NCBI RefSeq assembly: GCF_000463015.1
Contig: NC_022247.1
Span: 5,269,501 to 5,333,500, forward strand
DNA from: Variovorax paradoxus B4
GTDB taxonomy: Bacteria > Pseudomonadota > Gammaproteobacteria > Burkholderiales > Burkholderiaceae_C
DNA: 64,000 bases
Reading direction: 5' to 3'
The number at the start of each line of letters is the position of its first letter. Within the stretch, counting starts at the first letter, position 1. A model generated the notes under the pieces. It saw only the letters and a program-made list of their open reading frames with translations, was not told the origin of the DNA and ran no database searches. Shown piece after piece: positions 1 through 7,485 of the stretch. The translations under genes and the position numbers were made by a program.

Positions 1-322
1 GTTCCGCGAAGCCGCGCTTGCCTCGTTGGCCGGGCACGGAACGACGAACTGGCAGGTCGTGCTGACCGCGCAGGGCTCGGGCGCATTGGTGGCCGCCGCG
101 GCCGCCGGCCTGGCGATCACCGTGCTGACGCCCTCGGGCATGCCGCCCATCCTGCGCTCCATTCCGCCGGGCAGCTTTCTGCCGCCGCTGCCGCCCGCGC
201 GCTTCGTGATCCAGCGCGCCGAAGGGAGCGCGGCGCCGAAGCCGCTGGCGGCGCTGGTCGACGAGGTGCGCGAGGCCTGCTTCAGGTGGCGCGGGGCGCA
301 CGCGGGAGCGCTCGACGCGTAG
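1..322 (+). CDS. LysR-family regulator, C-terminal fragment
   Basis: The open frame runs in from the window edge (frame starting at base 2) and stops with TAG at 320-322. About 106 residues are visible. They look like the end of a LysR substrate-binding domain: an N-W-Q-V-V-L-T-A-Q segment, an A-A-A-A-G-L-A-I-T-V-L stretch that would line the effector pocket, then a P-P-L-P-P-x-x-F-V-I-Q strand and a short basic tail. The DNA-binding half is outside the window, so target and effector cannot be judged. The family call rests only on this C-terminal pattern. Confidence 0.6.
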   Translation, partial: FREAALASLAGHGTTNWQVVLTAQGSGALVAAAAAGLAITVLTPSGMPPILRSIPPGSFLPPLPPARFVIQRAEGSAAPKPLAALVDEVREACFRWRGAHAGALDA

Positions 323-352
323 CGCCGCGCCCCCGGCTCGCGGGCTTGCTGG

Positions 353-1351
353 CTACTCGGCCGTGATCCCCGCCTTGCGCACCACCTCGCCAAACTTGAC
401 GAGGCGCTCGGACATCATCTTCTCGAAGGCGGCAGGCGTCATTTCCTCGGGCGCGATCACGCCGCGCTCCTTGAGGCTGGCCTGCATGGCCGGCGACGTG
501 GCCACCTGGCGCACGGCCTTGTACAGCGTCTGCACGATGGCGTCCGGCGTGCCGCCCGGGGCGGCCAGCCCCGTCCACGACGTGAGGTTGAGCTGGGGGT
601 AGCCCACTTCGGCCATGGTGGGCACGTCGGGCAGCTGCGGCAGGCGCTTGTCGGCCGCCACGGCGAGCGCGCGCACCCTGCCGGCCTGCACGTGCGGCAG
701 CATGATGACCAGGTTGTCGAGAATGAACTGCACCTCGTTGGCCAGCACGGCCGTGATCAGCGGCGTGCCGCCGCGGTAGGGGATGTGCGTGGTGAACACG
801 CCCGTGGCGGCCTTGAGCATCTCCACGTTGAGCTGGCCCATGCTGCCCACGCCGCCGCTGCCGTAGTTGAGCTTGCCGGGGTTCTTCTTCGCGTAGTCGA
901 TGAACTCCTTGAAGCTCTTGATGGGCAGGCTCGAATGCACCACCAGCGCATTGGGCTGGCGGCCCAGGATGGCGATGTTCTCGAAATCCTTGATGGGGTC
1001 ATAGCCCACCTTGGGCTGCGTGAGCGGGTTGGCCAGGTGACTGCTCTGCGACGACACCACCAGCGTGTAGCCGTCGGGCTTGGCGCGCGCCACCATCTGC
1101 GACGCCACCGAGCCGCCCGCACCGGCGCGGTTCTCCACCACGATGGGCACGCCCAGCGCGCTCGACAGCGGCTCCGAATACTGGCGCGCCATGATGTCCA
1201 CCGACCCGCCCGGAGGGAACGGCACCACGAGCGTGATGGGGCGCGAGGGGAACTTGTCGTCGGCGTGTGCCGCCAGCGGCGCCAGGCCCGCGAGGCCAAG
1301 GCCCAGGCCGGCGTTGAGGATGTGGCGACGAGTGGGTTGTGTGGGGTGCAT
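353..1351 (-). CDS. Bug-family (TctC) tripartite tricarboxylate transporter receptor
   Basis: Periplasmic solute-binding protein of 332 aa, the usual Bug size. It has a cleavable signal (T-R-R-H-I-L, a Leu/Gly/Ala core, then A-H-A before D-D-K) and the family hallmark V-V-P-F-P-P-G-G-S-V-D-I-M-A-R just after it. The ATG at 1351 is the first Met in frame after the upstream gene's stop. It lies 26 bp downstream of the M20 peptidase gene, so the two are probably co-transcribed. No TctA/TctB membrane genes are nearby; orphan Bug receptors are common in Burkholderiales. The peptidase neighbour suggests an N-acyl amino acid or peptide-like ligand, which is inference. Confidence 0.88.
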   Translation of the reverse strand: MHPTQPTRRHILNAGLGLGLAGLAPLAAHADDKFPSRPITLVVPFPPGGSVDIMARQYSEPLSSALGVPIVVENRAGAGGSVASQMVARAKPDGYTLVVSSQSSHLANPLTQPKVGYDPIKDFENIAILGRQPNALVVHSSLPIKSFKEFIDYAKKNPGKLNYGSGGVGSMGQLNVEMLKAATGVFTTHIPYRGGTPLITAVLANEVQFILDNLVIMLPHVQAGRVRALAVAADKRLPQLPDVPTMAEVGYPQLNLTSWTGLAAPGGTPDAIVQTLYKAVRQVATSPAMQASLKERGVIAPEEMTPAAFEKMMSERLVKFGEVVRKAGITAE

Positions 1352-1377
1352 GGAATCGGCTCTCGAAGGCAAAAGAA

Positions 1378-2547
1378 TCAGGGGTGGTCCAGGATGGCCA
1401 GCGCCACGGCCTGGGCGCGCGGCACGAAGGTGGCGAGCTCGCAGTACTCGCGCTCGGTGTGCGCGTGCCCGCCCACGGGGCCGGTGCCGCACAGCGTGGG
1501 CGCGCCCACCGAGGCGGTCAGGCCGCTGTCGGCCGCGCCGCCCGTGAACTCTCCCTGCACCTCGAAGCCCAGGGCCCGGGCACCGTGCTGGTAGAGCGCC
1601 AGCAGCTCGTCGGGCGTGGGCTTCATGGGCATGGTGCGTCGCGATCCGGTCACGCGCCCCTTGGTGCGCGGCACGGACTCTTCCTCGACGATGCCGCGCA
1701 CCTTCGCGAGCAGTTCGTCCGGGTCCGTTTCCGACGTGAAGCGCATGTCCAGCTCGGCCTTGGCATGCGGCGCCACCATGTTGGGCACGATGCCGCCGTG
1801 CACCACGCCCACGTTGGCGGTCACGCCCGTGGCCGGATCGGTCAGCGCATGCAGCGCGAGGATCTTGCGGGCCAGCGCCTCGATGGCACTGGCGCCGGCC
1901 GCGTGGTTGATGCCCGCATGGGCGGCGACGCCCTCGACCTCGAACTCCACCACCATCGAGCCCTTGCGGCTGGTGACGAGATTGCCGCTGACGCGGCCCG
2001 GCTCGGCGTTCAGCACCGCCCGCGCGCCGCGCGCCTTGGCCATGATGCGGTCGCGCGTGGCGGCCGAGCCGATCTCTTCGTCGCACGAGAAGAACAGCTG
2101 CAGCGGCGCCTTCAGCCCGCCGCAGCGCGCGAAGGCCTCGGCCACGAACACGTTCATCACCAGGCCCGACTTCATGTCGGCCACGCCGGGACCGTAGGCG
2201 CGCCCGTCTTCCACGCGGAAGGGCCGGCGTGCCGCGGTGCCGGCCGGGTACACGGTGTCCATGTGCCCCATGAGCAGGATGGGCGCGCCCTCGGCGGGCC
2301 CGGGCACCTGGGCATGCAGCAGCACGCCATAGCCCGGCACGGGCTCGAACTGCACGGCCACGCCGGCCGCCTCCAGGCGCTCGCGCAGCGCCGTGGCCAC
2401 GGCGGTCACGCCCGCTTCGTTGCGGCTGCCGCTGTCGATGTCGACCACTTTCTGCAACAGATCTTGCATGGCCTGCCCCTGGCCGGCCAGCCAGTCCAGG
2501 AGGCGGGCTCGCAGCTGCGAGCGGCTCTCTTCAAGGGTATCCTGCAT
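1378..2547 (-). CDS. M20-family metallopeptidase (glutamate carboxypeptidase-like)
   Basis: Zinc hydrolase of 389 aa in the M20 (ArgE/DapE/CPG2) family, which cleaves N-terminal or N-acyl amide bonds. Visible metal and catalytic residues are H95 and D97 in G-H-M-D-T-V, D124 in G-V-A-D-M-K-S-G, and E157/E158 in S-C-D-E-E-I-G-S. The lid (dimerisation) domain lies roughly at 190-300. There is no signal peptide, so it is cytoplasmic. It is the first gene of the pair with the Bug receptor and divergent from the RpiR regulator. The carboxypeptidase G2 branch is the closest fit by motif, but the substrate is not determined. Confidence 0.87.
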   Translation of the reverse strand: MQDTLEESRSQLRARLLDWLAGQGQAMQDLLQKVVDIDSGSRNEAGVTAVATALRERLEAAGVAVQFEPVPGYGVLLHAQVPGPAEGAPILLMGHMDTVYPAGTAARRPFRVEDGRAYGPGVADMKSGLVMNVFVAEAFARCGGLKAPLQLFFSCDEEIGSAATRDRIMAKARGARAVLNAEPGRVSGNLVTSRKGSMVVEFEVEGVAAHAGINHAAGASAIEALARKILALHALTDPATGVTANVGVVHGGIVPNMVAPHAKAELDMRFTSETDPDELLAKVRGIVEEESVPRTKGRVTGSRRTMPMKPTPDELLALYQHGARALGFEVQGEFTGGAADSGLTASVGAPTLCGTGPVGGHAHTEREYCELATFVPRAQAVALAILDHP

Positions 2548-2618
2548 CTTCGTCCTTCCATGAACCCCGCGGCGCCGGGGTGAAATTTGGGCCGCAGTGT
2601 TGCACGCGTTGCCGGTGT

Positions 2619-2667
2619 TTGCAATACTTTTTTCATAAAAGAGGCATCAATGAAATTATCATTGCAA
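2619..2667. promoter_or_regulatory. Nested inverted repeats at the RpiR regulator start
   Basis: An outer inverted repeat TTGCAAT (2619-2625) / ATTGCAA (2661-2667) encloses an inner one, AATGA-N5-TCATT (2649-2663), that straddles the ATG at 2650. The tract is strikingly AT-rich for this genome and lies between the divergent M20 peptidase and RpiR genes. It looks like an operator for autoregulation and for control of the peptidase/receptor pair. No binding consensus is claimed. Confidence 0.45.
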
Positions 2668-3582
2668 GAATCGACAGGCTTGCTCACCGAGCGCCTGGCC
2701 CGCCAGGGCCGCGAGCTGACGGCCAGCGAACGCGCCCTGGCCGAGGCCCTGGGGCGCGACTATCCGCACGCATTGCTGGAATCCGCCACCGCCCTGGCCG
2801 CGCACAACGGCACCAGCGCCTCCACCGTGGTGCGGCTGTTCGCCAAGCTGGGCTACGCGAGCTATGCCGAGGCGCAGCGCGAAGCGCGCGCGGAAGTGAC
2901 CGCGCTGCTGCAGACGGCCGGGCAGCGCGCCCCCGTGACCATCGGCACGCAGCGCAGCCTGCAGCAGTGCGTGGACGACGCCCTGCTGCACGACCAGCAC
3001 AACATCACCGCCACCCGTGACGGCCTGGACATGGCGGCGTTCGAGGCCATGGCCACGCGCATTGCCAAAGGCAAGGGTCGCCTCTTCGTGCTGGCGCAGA
3101 TCAACAGCGCGCCCGTGGCCGCCTGGCTGGCCCTGCACCTCAACATGTGCCGCCCCGGCGTGCACGAGCTGGGCGCGGGCGCAGTCACCGCCACCGACCA
3201 GCTGCTGTGGATCCAGCCCGAAGACGCCCTGCTGGCCTTCAGCATCCGCCGCTATTCCAGCGGGCCGGTGAACGTGGCGCGGCGCTTTCGAGAAGCGGGC
3301 GCGCAGGTGCTGGCCATCACCGACAGCGCCACCGCGCCGCTGGCCGCGCTGGCCCACCACCGGGTGCAGGTGCGCACGTCCAACGCATCGCCGTTCGATT
3401 CCTACACCGCGGCGTTCTTTGTCTGCAATGCGCTGGTGTCCGCCGTGGCCCAGCTGCGGCACGAGGCGGTGTCGCAGGCGCTGGCGCGGCGCGACCAGCT
3501 GTGGAAGGACGTGGAGGCGTCGCAGCTCATCGTGGATGAGGTGCCTGTGCGGGCGGGGCGGCGCAAGGGGGGGAAAGGATAG
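2650..3582 (+). CDS. MurR/RpiR-family transcriptional regulator
   Basis: Regulator of 310 aa with an N-terminal helix-turn-helix of the RpiR type (about residues 1-80, with the N-G-T-S-A-S-T-V-V-R-L-F-A-K-L-G-Y recognition region) and a C-terminal SIS-like ligand domain (about 120-290). The ATG at 2650 is chosen because AGAGG lies just upstream; an earlier in-frame start at 2587 would put codons through the AT-rich operator tract. It is divergent from the M20/Bug pair, which it probably controls. The ligand is unknown; RpiR SIS domains usually bind sugar phosphates or amino-compounds. Confidence 0.87.
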   Translation: MKLSLQESTGLLTERLARQGRELTASERALAEALGRDYPHALLESATALAAHNGTSASTVVRLFAKLGYASYAEAQREARAEVTALLQTAGQRAPVTIGTQRSLQQCVDDALLHDQHNITATRDGLDMAAFEAMATRIAKGKGRLFVLAQINSAPVAAWLALHLNMCRPGVHELGAGAVTATDQLLWIQPEDALLAFSIRRYSSGPVNVARRFREAGAQVLAITDSATAPLAALAHHRVQVRTSNASPFDSYTAAFFVCNALVSAVAQLRHEAVSQALARRDQLWKDVEASQLIVDEVPVRAGRRKGGKG

Positions 3583-3634
3583 GCGGGCAGGTCAGAAGCC
3601 ACCTCGCTCGCGCAATGCGAGCCCTGTCATTCAG

Positions 3635-4264
3635 CTACCGAGCGGACACCGTGTAGAGCTTGAAGCGGCAACGCGTCTTGCCGTAGTTCATGCAGCCCCA
3701 GAACGGTGTGCCGCCCTCCTTGGGCTTTCTCTCCGCCATCTTCACGCCGCAGTTCACGCAGGTCGGTTTCCAGTACTCGCCTTCGTAGGCAACTGCGAGC
3801 AGTGCCTGCTGCTGCTCGGGCGTGCGCGTGCCAATGAGGCGCAGCAGACCTGATTGATCTTGTGCGTTGATGCCATTGGCCTTGGCGAAGACCAACGCGT
3901 CGTCAGTGAATGTCGAGCTTGTGGCGAAGGTGCCGTACTGCAGGTCGTTGGCCTTGAGCACACCGAAGAACTCGCGCAACTGCTGGACGCCGACTGGCTT
4001 GCGGCGCCAGTGCTTGCATTGAACGATCATTGGCTTCGGGCTGTGTGCCGAATAAAGCCAGATGTCGACGCCGCCGTCCGCGCCATGAGACTGGCTCTCC
4101 GTACGTACGCCGGCCTGCCCAAACAGCGTTTCGCACAACGCCTCGAAGCGGCGCCACTCGATGTCCTCGAATACCTGAGGCGACCACGCCCGCTGGGGCG
4201 CATGGGCCACCTCGCCGGTCTCGCCTGTGAGTTCTTTCTTCAGCGTGCTCAACCATCCCGCCAT
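3635..4264 (-). CDS. Mrr-like restriction endonuclease with C4 zinc ribbon
   Basis: Protein of 209 aa. Residues about 32-140 form an Mrr_cat-type PD-(D/E)xK nuclease with G-A-D-G-G-V-D67-I and the Q82-C-K84-H-W motif. The C-terminus is a topoisomerase-type C4 zinc finger with C169-x2-C172 and C191-x7-C199. This domain pair is typical of stand-alone modification-dependent or defence-associated endonucleases. A strong GGAGGTGA lies upstream of the ATG. Base composition is visibly less GC-biased than the flanks, and together with the adjacent tRNA this suggests an acquired gene. No methylase partner is present. Confidence 0.82.
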   Translation of the reverse strand: MAGWLSTLKKELTGETGEVAHAPQRAWSPQVFEDIEWRRFEALCETLFGQAGVRTESQSHGADGGVDIWLYSAHSPKPMIVQCKHWRRKPVGVQQLREFFGVLKANDLQYGTFATSSTFTDDALVFAKANGINAQDQSGLLRLIGTRTPEQQQALLAVAYEGEYWKPTCVNCGVKMAERKPKEGGTPFWGCMNYGKTRCRFKLYTVSAR

Positions 4265-4426
4265 ACGTCACCTCCACCTCTTTGGGCACCAATGTAACGC
4301 AGTGTTGCGGCGCGTCTTCTTCTGGCCGGCTGGATGCCCGGCTGCTGGATCAGTGGCGGAAGGAGTTGGCTATGAGCGCAGGGGTACTTGATTGAGGACG
4401 GGTCGTTGGCCTGCGCCGCAGACGAG

Positions 4427-4984
4427 CTACCAACTCGGCTTTCGATCACCCTGCGCACGAATCCGCTGGCCGCGATCAACGCCTACCTGGTGGATGCTGG
4501 CCAGCTCGCAGCGTCGCCAGAAACCCACGCCCTCCAACACGGTGGAGATGTCGATCTTCGCCAGCCGGTAGAGCCCCAGGGCCACGCCTTGCACGAATGC
4601 GGAGATCAGCAGCTCCGCGTGCTCGTCATTCCTCAAGCTGCCGCGGATCAGTTTCCCGCCAAGCTCCATGAGCTTCAGCGCGTGGCTCGACGCGGTTGCG
4701 GTACTTTCCTTTGTCAGCCGCAGACACCGAAGCCTGGAGCCGAGCGTCCACACCGCGTGACGCGGAACCTCGTCGAACCGAGCCTCTTCGAGCACGATCT
4801 GCCTTGCGCGGATTTCACCGAAGTCGCGATGGTCCTGGCCATAGAAGAATTTGGCGAACTCGTCGGCCTGCTTCTCGACGGCGCGTTCGCTGTGTGCCAT
4901 CTTCTCCGTGGCCCTGAGGCCCGAGACATGCTCGACAAGAAAACCCAACTCATCGCCCGACCGCTTGTGAGATCCCTTCGCCAT
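4427..4984 (-). CDS. Uncharacterised protein of the accessory patch
   Basis: An open frame of 185 aa, not recognised. It is charged and helical (A-V-E-K-Q-A-D-E-F-A-K-F-F-Y, then R-A-R-Q-I-V-L-E-E), with no signal peptide, membrane segment or cysteine cluster. It lies between the Mrr-like endonuclease and the tRNA-Arg and points the same way as the endonuclease. Weaker codon bias than its neighbours fits transfer but also lowers confidence that it is a real gene. An overlapping plus-strand frame (4388-5110) reads as low-complexity, arginine-poor sequence with no recognisable domain, so the minus frame is preferred. Confidence 0.5.
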   Translation of the reverse strand: MAKGSHKRSGDELGFLVEHVSGLRATEKMAHSERAVEKQADEFAKFFYGQDHRDFGEIRARQIVLEEARFDEVPRHAVWTLGSRLRCLRLTKESTATASSHALKLMELGGKLIRGSLRNDEHAELLISAFVQGVALGLYRLAKIDISTVLEGVGFWRRCELASIHQVGVDRGQRIRAQGDRKPSW

Positions 4985-5160
4985 CGTTGCGTCTCCAGGT
5001 CTCGAACTCGATGCGCCTCCTGGTGCTCGGCATCCGACACCGCGCCAGAAGATGGGGAGGAATCGGCCGAGCCCCCTACCTCATCGGCACCCCAACCACC
5101 ATCGGATTGAGTCAAGTTTCCTCGGTACCAATCGGGCAACAGAACCACATTCCCCAGAGG

Positions 5161-5202
5161 AGAAAACAAAAAAAGCCGGACACCTTTGAAAGTGTCCGGC
5201 TT
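5161..5202 (-). terminator. Rho-independent terminator after tRNA-Arg
   Basis: On the minus strand an 11-bp stem (arms 5192-5202 and 5173-5183, core GCCGGACAC / GTGTCCGGC, 8-nt loop) is followed by a long T-rich run. It begins 6 bp past the CCA end of the tRNA, so it should end the tRNA transcript. Confidence 0.85.
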
Positions 5203-5208
5203 GCTATC

Positions 5209-5283
5209 TGGTCCCGCCGCCAGGAATCGAACCTGGATCTCAGCCTTCGGAGGGCCGAATTCTATCCGTTGAAATACAGCGAG
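5209..5283 (-). tRNA. tRNA-Arg (anticodon CCG)
   Basis: Seventy-five nucleotides including an encoded CCA. Parts in order on the minus strand: acceptor CTCGCTG pairing with CGGCGGG (C-G, U.G, C-G, G-C, C-G, U.G, G-C), D arm, anticodon stem CGGCC/GGCTG with loop CTCCGAA (anticodon CCG at 5250-5248), variable loop AGAT, T arm CCAGG-TTCGATT-CCTGG, discriminator A. It carries two G.U pairs in the acceptor, one in the anticodon stem and a U-U at the base of the D stem. It is therefore foldable but weaker than usual. The 3' end faces the accessory patch. Confidence 0.85.
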
Positions 5284-5290
5284 AAATCTG

Positions 5291-5311
5291 GGCTCCGGCA
5301 GAACCGGAGCC
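5291..5311. other. Hairpin between TetR gene and tRNA-Arg
   Basis: An 8-bp perfect inverted repeat GGCTCCGG / CCGGAGCC with a 5-nt loop sits between the end of the TetR gene (5327) and the tRNA start (5283). There is no T run on either side, so it is at best a weak terminator or a processing hairpin. Confidence 0.4.
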
Positions 5312-5326
5312 TCGCATTATCGCCCA

Positions 5327-5998
5327 TCAGGCGGCGATTTCTTCGGCTTCGTTCCCGATGCCCGCCGGCGAGTTCCGCACAAAGCCCAGCCCGGCCAGGT
5401 AAACGCGGAAGGTGCGCCGGCCGGCGGACACCAGCTCGAAGGCGGTGGGGTCGAGCAGCCAGTTCTGGATGAGCCCGCTCAGCAAGGCGTGCAGGCCCTG
5501 GGCCGCCACGTCGCCGGGCACGGGCAGCCTGATGTGGTCGCGCCGCGCGGCCAGGTGCAGGGCTTTTTCGAAATCGCTCACGCAGGCGTTGCGCGCATCC
5601 AGGTGGCGCTGCTGCACCGAGGCCATGTCGTGCGTGTATTCGACCTTGTGGGTGGCCACGTCGAACACGCGGCGCACCTGGGGGTCGGTGGTCATGAGGG
5701 TCAGGGCATGCACCATGCCCTCCTCGATCTCGGCCAGCGGGTCGTCGTCGATGCCCGCCGCCGCGGCGGCGGCCCTGGGGCCGGCCTCCAGCGGGAGGAT
5801 GACGCGCTCCATCATCGCGTTGAAGAGGTCGGCCTTGTCCTTGAAGTGCCAATAGATGGCGCCGCGCGTGGCCCCGGCCTGCTGCGCAATCTGCTGCAGC
5901 GAGGTCTGCGAGACGCCTTGCGCCTGAAACAGCAGCTCCGCGGCATCGAGCAACCGATTCCGCGTGGCCAGTGCCTCTTCCTTCGTACGACGTGCCAC
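5327..5998 (-). CDS. TetR/AcrR-family repressor of the adjacent RND efflux operon
   Basis: Regulator of 223 aa. The N-terminal TetR helix-turn-helix covers about residues 1-60 (L-L-D-A-A-E-L-L-F, then T-S-L-Q-Q-I-A-Q-Q-A-G-A-T-R-G-A-I-Y-W-H-F), and the rest is an AcrR/TtgR-type ligand domain. The GTG at 5998 is preferred because GGGAG precedes it and the HTH begins at the expected distance; an ATG at 6067 would run through the operator. It is divergent from the efflux operon with an AcrR-like palindrome between them, so it is inferred to repress efflux until a drug or phenolic ligand binds. Confidence 0.88.
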   Translation of the reverse strand: MARRTKEEALATRNRLLDAAELLFQAQGVSQTSLQQIAQQAGATRGAIYWHFKDKADLFNAMMERVILPLEAGPRAAAAAAGIDDDPLAEIEEGMVHALTLMTTDPQVRRVFDVATHKVEYTHDMASVQQRHLDARNACVSDFEKALHLAARRDHIRLPVPGDVAAQGLHALLSGLIQNWLLDPTAFELVSAGRRTFRVYLAGLGFVRNSPAGIGNEAEEIAA

Positions 5999-6058
5999 CC
6001 AGTCTCCCAATTTGTAAAGCCAAGCCCTTTCCGATGCGTAGGGCCATTCGATACTGTC

Positions 6059-6082
6059 ACTATACATCCATGAATGTATGTA
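6059..6082. promoter_or_regulatory. AcrR-type operator palindrome
   Basis: The 24-bp tract ends in ATGAATGTATGTA, and its inner 16 bp (TACATCCATGAATGTA) form a near-perfect palindrome. From memory the E. coli acrAB operator has the same TACATACAT...ATGTATGTA arms. It lies between the divergent TetR repressor (start 5998) and the efflux operon (start 6180), where it could control both. Confidence 0.75.
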
Positions 6083-6179
6083 AACTACCGGGCTTCCCCG
6101 ATGGCCCGGCTGTTTATGCTGGCTTTCTGTGTTCGCTCCGCGAACGCGCCATCTCCCGTCTTTGCTTCAAAGGATTCGC

Positions 6180-7469
6180 ATGCCTCTCCTGCATGTTTCG
6201 CGTCAATCGTCGTTCTCGCCGCGCCTCGCGATCGTGGCCGCTGCTGTGGTGTTGGTGCTCGCGGCCTGTTCCAAGGGCGATGCGCCGGCCGGCCCGGGTG
6301 GCGCGGCCGGCGGCGGCGCCCGGCCCGCACCCGAGGTGGGCGTGGTGGTCGCCACGCCCACCGACGTGGGCCTGGTCACCGAACTGCCGGGCCGGCTCGA
6401 AGCCTCGCGCGTGGCGCAGGTTCGCGCCCGCGCCTCGGGCATCCTGCTGAAGCGCGAATTCCGCGAAGGCAGCGACGTGAAGGCCGGCCAGCTGCTGTTC
6501 CGCATCGACCCGGCACCGCTGGTGGCCGCCGCGCAGAACGCGCGGGCCACGCTGGCGCGCGCCGAGGCCAACGCCGTGCAGGCGAAGGCACTGGCCGACC
6601 GCTACAAGCCGCTGGTCGAGGCCAATGCGGTGAGCAAGCAGGAATACGCGACGGCCGTGGCCTCGCAAAAGACGGCCGAGGCCGACGTGGCCGCGGGCCG
6701 CGCCGCGGTGCAGACGGCCAAGATCAACCTGGGCTACGCCGACGTGACCTCGCCCATTTCGGGCCGCATCGGCCGCGCGCTGGTGACCGAGGGCGCGCTG
6801 GTGGGCCAGGGCGACGCCACCGAGCTGGCCGTGGTGCAGCAGATCAACCCGGTGTACGTGAACTTCACGCAATCGGCGTCCGACGTGCTGAAGCTGCGCC
6901 GCGCACTGGCTGCCGGCCAGTACAAGCGCGCCAGCGGCGAAGAAGCGGCCAGCGTGAACGTGGTGCTGGAAGACGGCACCGACTACGCGCTGCCCGGCAA
7001 GCTGCTGTTCTCCGACCTGACGGTGGATTCGACCACCGGCCAGGTCACGCTGCGCGCCGAGGTGCCCAACCCGAAGGGCGAGCTGCTGCCCGGCCTGTAC
7101 GTGCGCGTGAGGCTGGAGCAGGCGCAGGCCAGCAACGCCATCACGATTCCCCAGCAGGCCGTCACGCGCACGCAGCAGGGCGACACGGTGTCGGTGGTGA
7201 GCGCCGACGGCAAGATCAGCCAGCGCACGGTGAAGATCAGCGCCGCCAAGGACAACCAGTGGGTGGTGCTCGATGGCCTGAAGGCCGGCGAGCAGGTGAT
7301 GGTCGACGGCTTCCAGAAGCTGCAGATGATGCCGCCCGGCACGCCGGTGAAGGCGGTGCCATGGAAGAAGCCCGCGCCCAACGGCGCGGCACAACCGGCA
7401 GCGCCGGCGGCGTCTGCCGCGGCGGCGCCAGCGAGCGGTCCGGCGCCTGCCACGGCCGAGAAGAAGTAA
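6180..7469 (+). CDS. acrA: RND efflux periplasmic adaptor (AcrA/MexA family)
   Basis: Membrane-fusion lipoprotein of 429 aa linking the inner-membrane pump to the outer-membrane channel. It has a lipobox L27-A-A-C30 after a hydrophobic signal, biotinyl-lipoyl halves around 60-100 and 200-215 (G-R-L-E-A-S-R-V-A-Q-V-R-A-R; I-N-L-G-Y-A-D-V-T-S-P-I-S-G-R-I-G), a helical hairpin between them, and beta-barrel/MP-proximal parts. The tail is an Ala/Pro-rich linker ending in K-K. The ATG at 6180 is preceded by AAGGA. It is the first gene of a three-gene operon, with 16 bp to the pump gene. Confidence 0.93.
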   Translation: MPLLHVSRQSSFSPRLAIVAAAVVLVLAACSKGDAPAGPGGAAGGGARPAPEVGVVVATPTDVGLVTELPGRLEASRVAQVRARASGILLKREFREGSDVKAGQLLFRIDPAPLVAAAQNARATLARAEANAVQAKALADRYKPLVEANAVSKQEYATAVASQKTAEADVAAGRAAVQTAKINLGYADVTSPISGRIGRALVTEGALVGQGDATELAVVQQINPVYVNFTQSASDVLKLRRALAAGQYKRASGEEAASVNVVLEDGTDYALPGKLLFSDLTVDSTTGQVTLRAEVPNPKGELLPGLYVRVRLEQAQASNAITIPQQAVTRTQQGDTVSVVSADGKISQRTVKISAAKDNQWVVLDGLKAGEQVMVDGFQKLQMMPPGTPVKAVPWKKPAPNGAAQPAAPAASAAAAPASGPAPATAEKK

Positions 7470-7485
7470 TCAGGAGCGCGCCCGC

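Noticed and set aside
4388..5110. A plus-strand frame overlapping the unknown protein of the accessory patch
   Set aside because: No ribosome binding site and no recognisable domain; the minus-strand frame has a more protein-like composition and lies in the same direction as its neighbour.
3583..5208. Direct repeat of the tRNA-Arg 3' end as the outer attachment site of an island
   Set aside because: No copy of the T arm/CCA sequence was found between 3583 and the tRNA, and no integrase gene is present.
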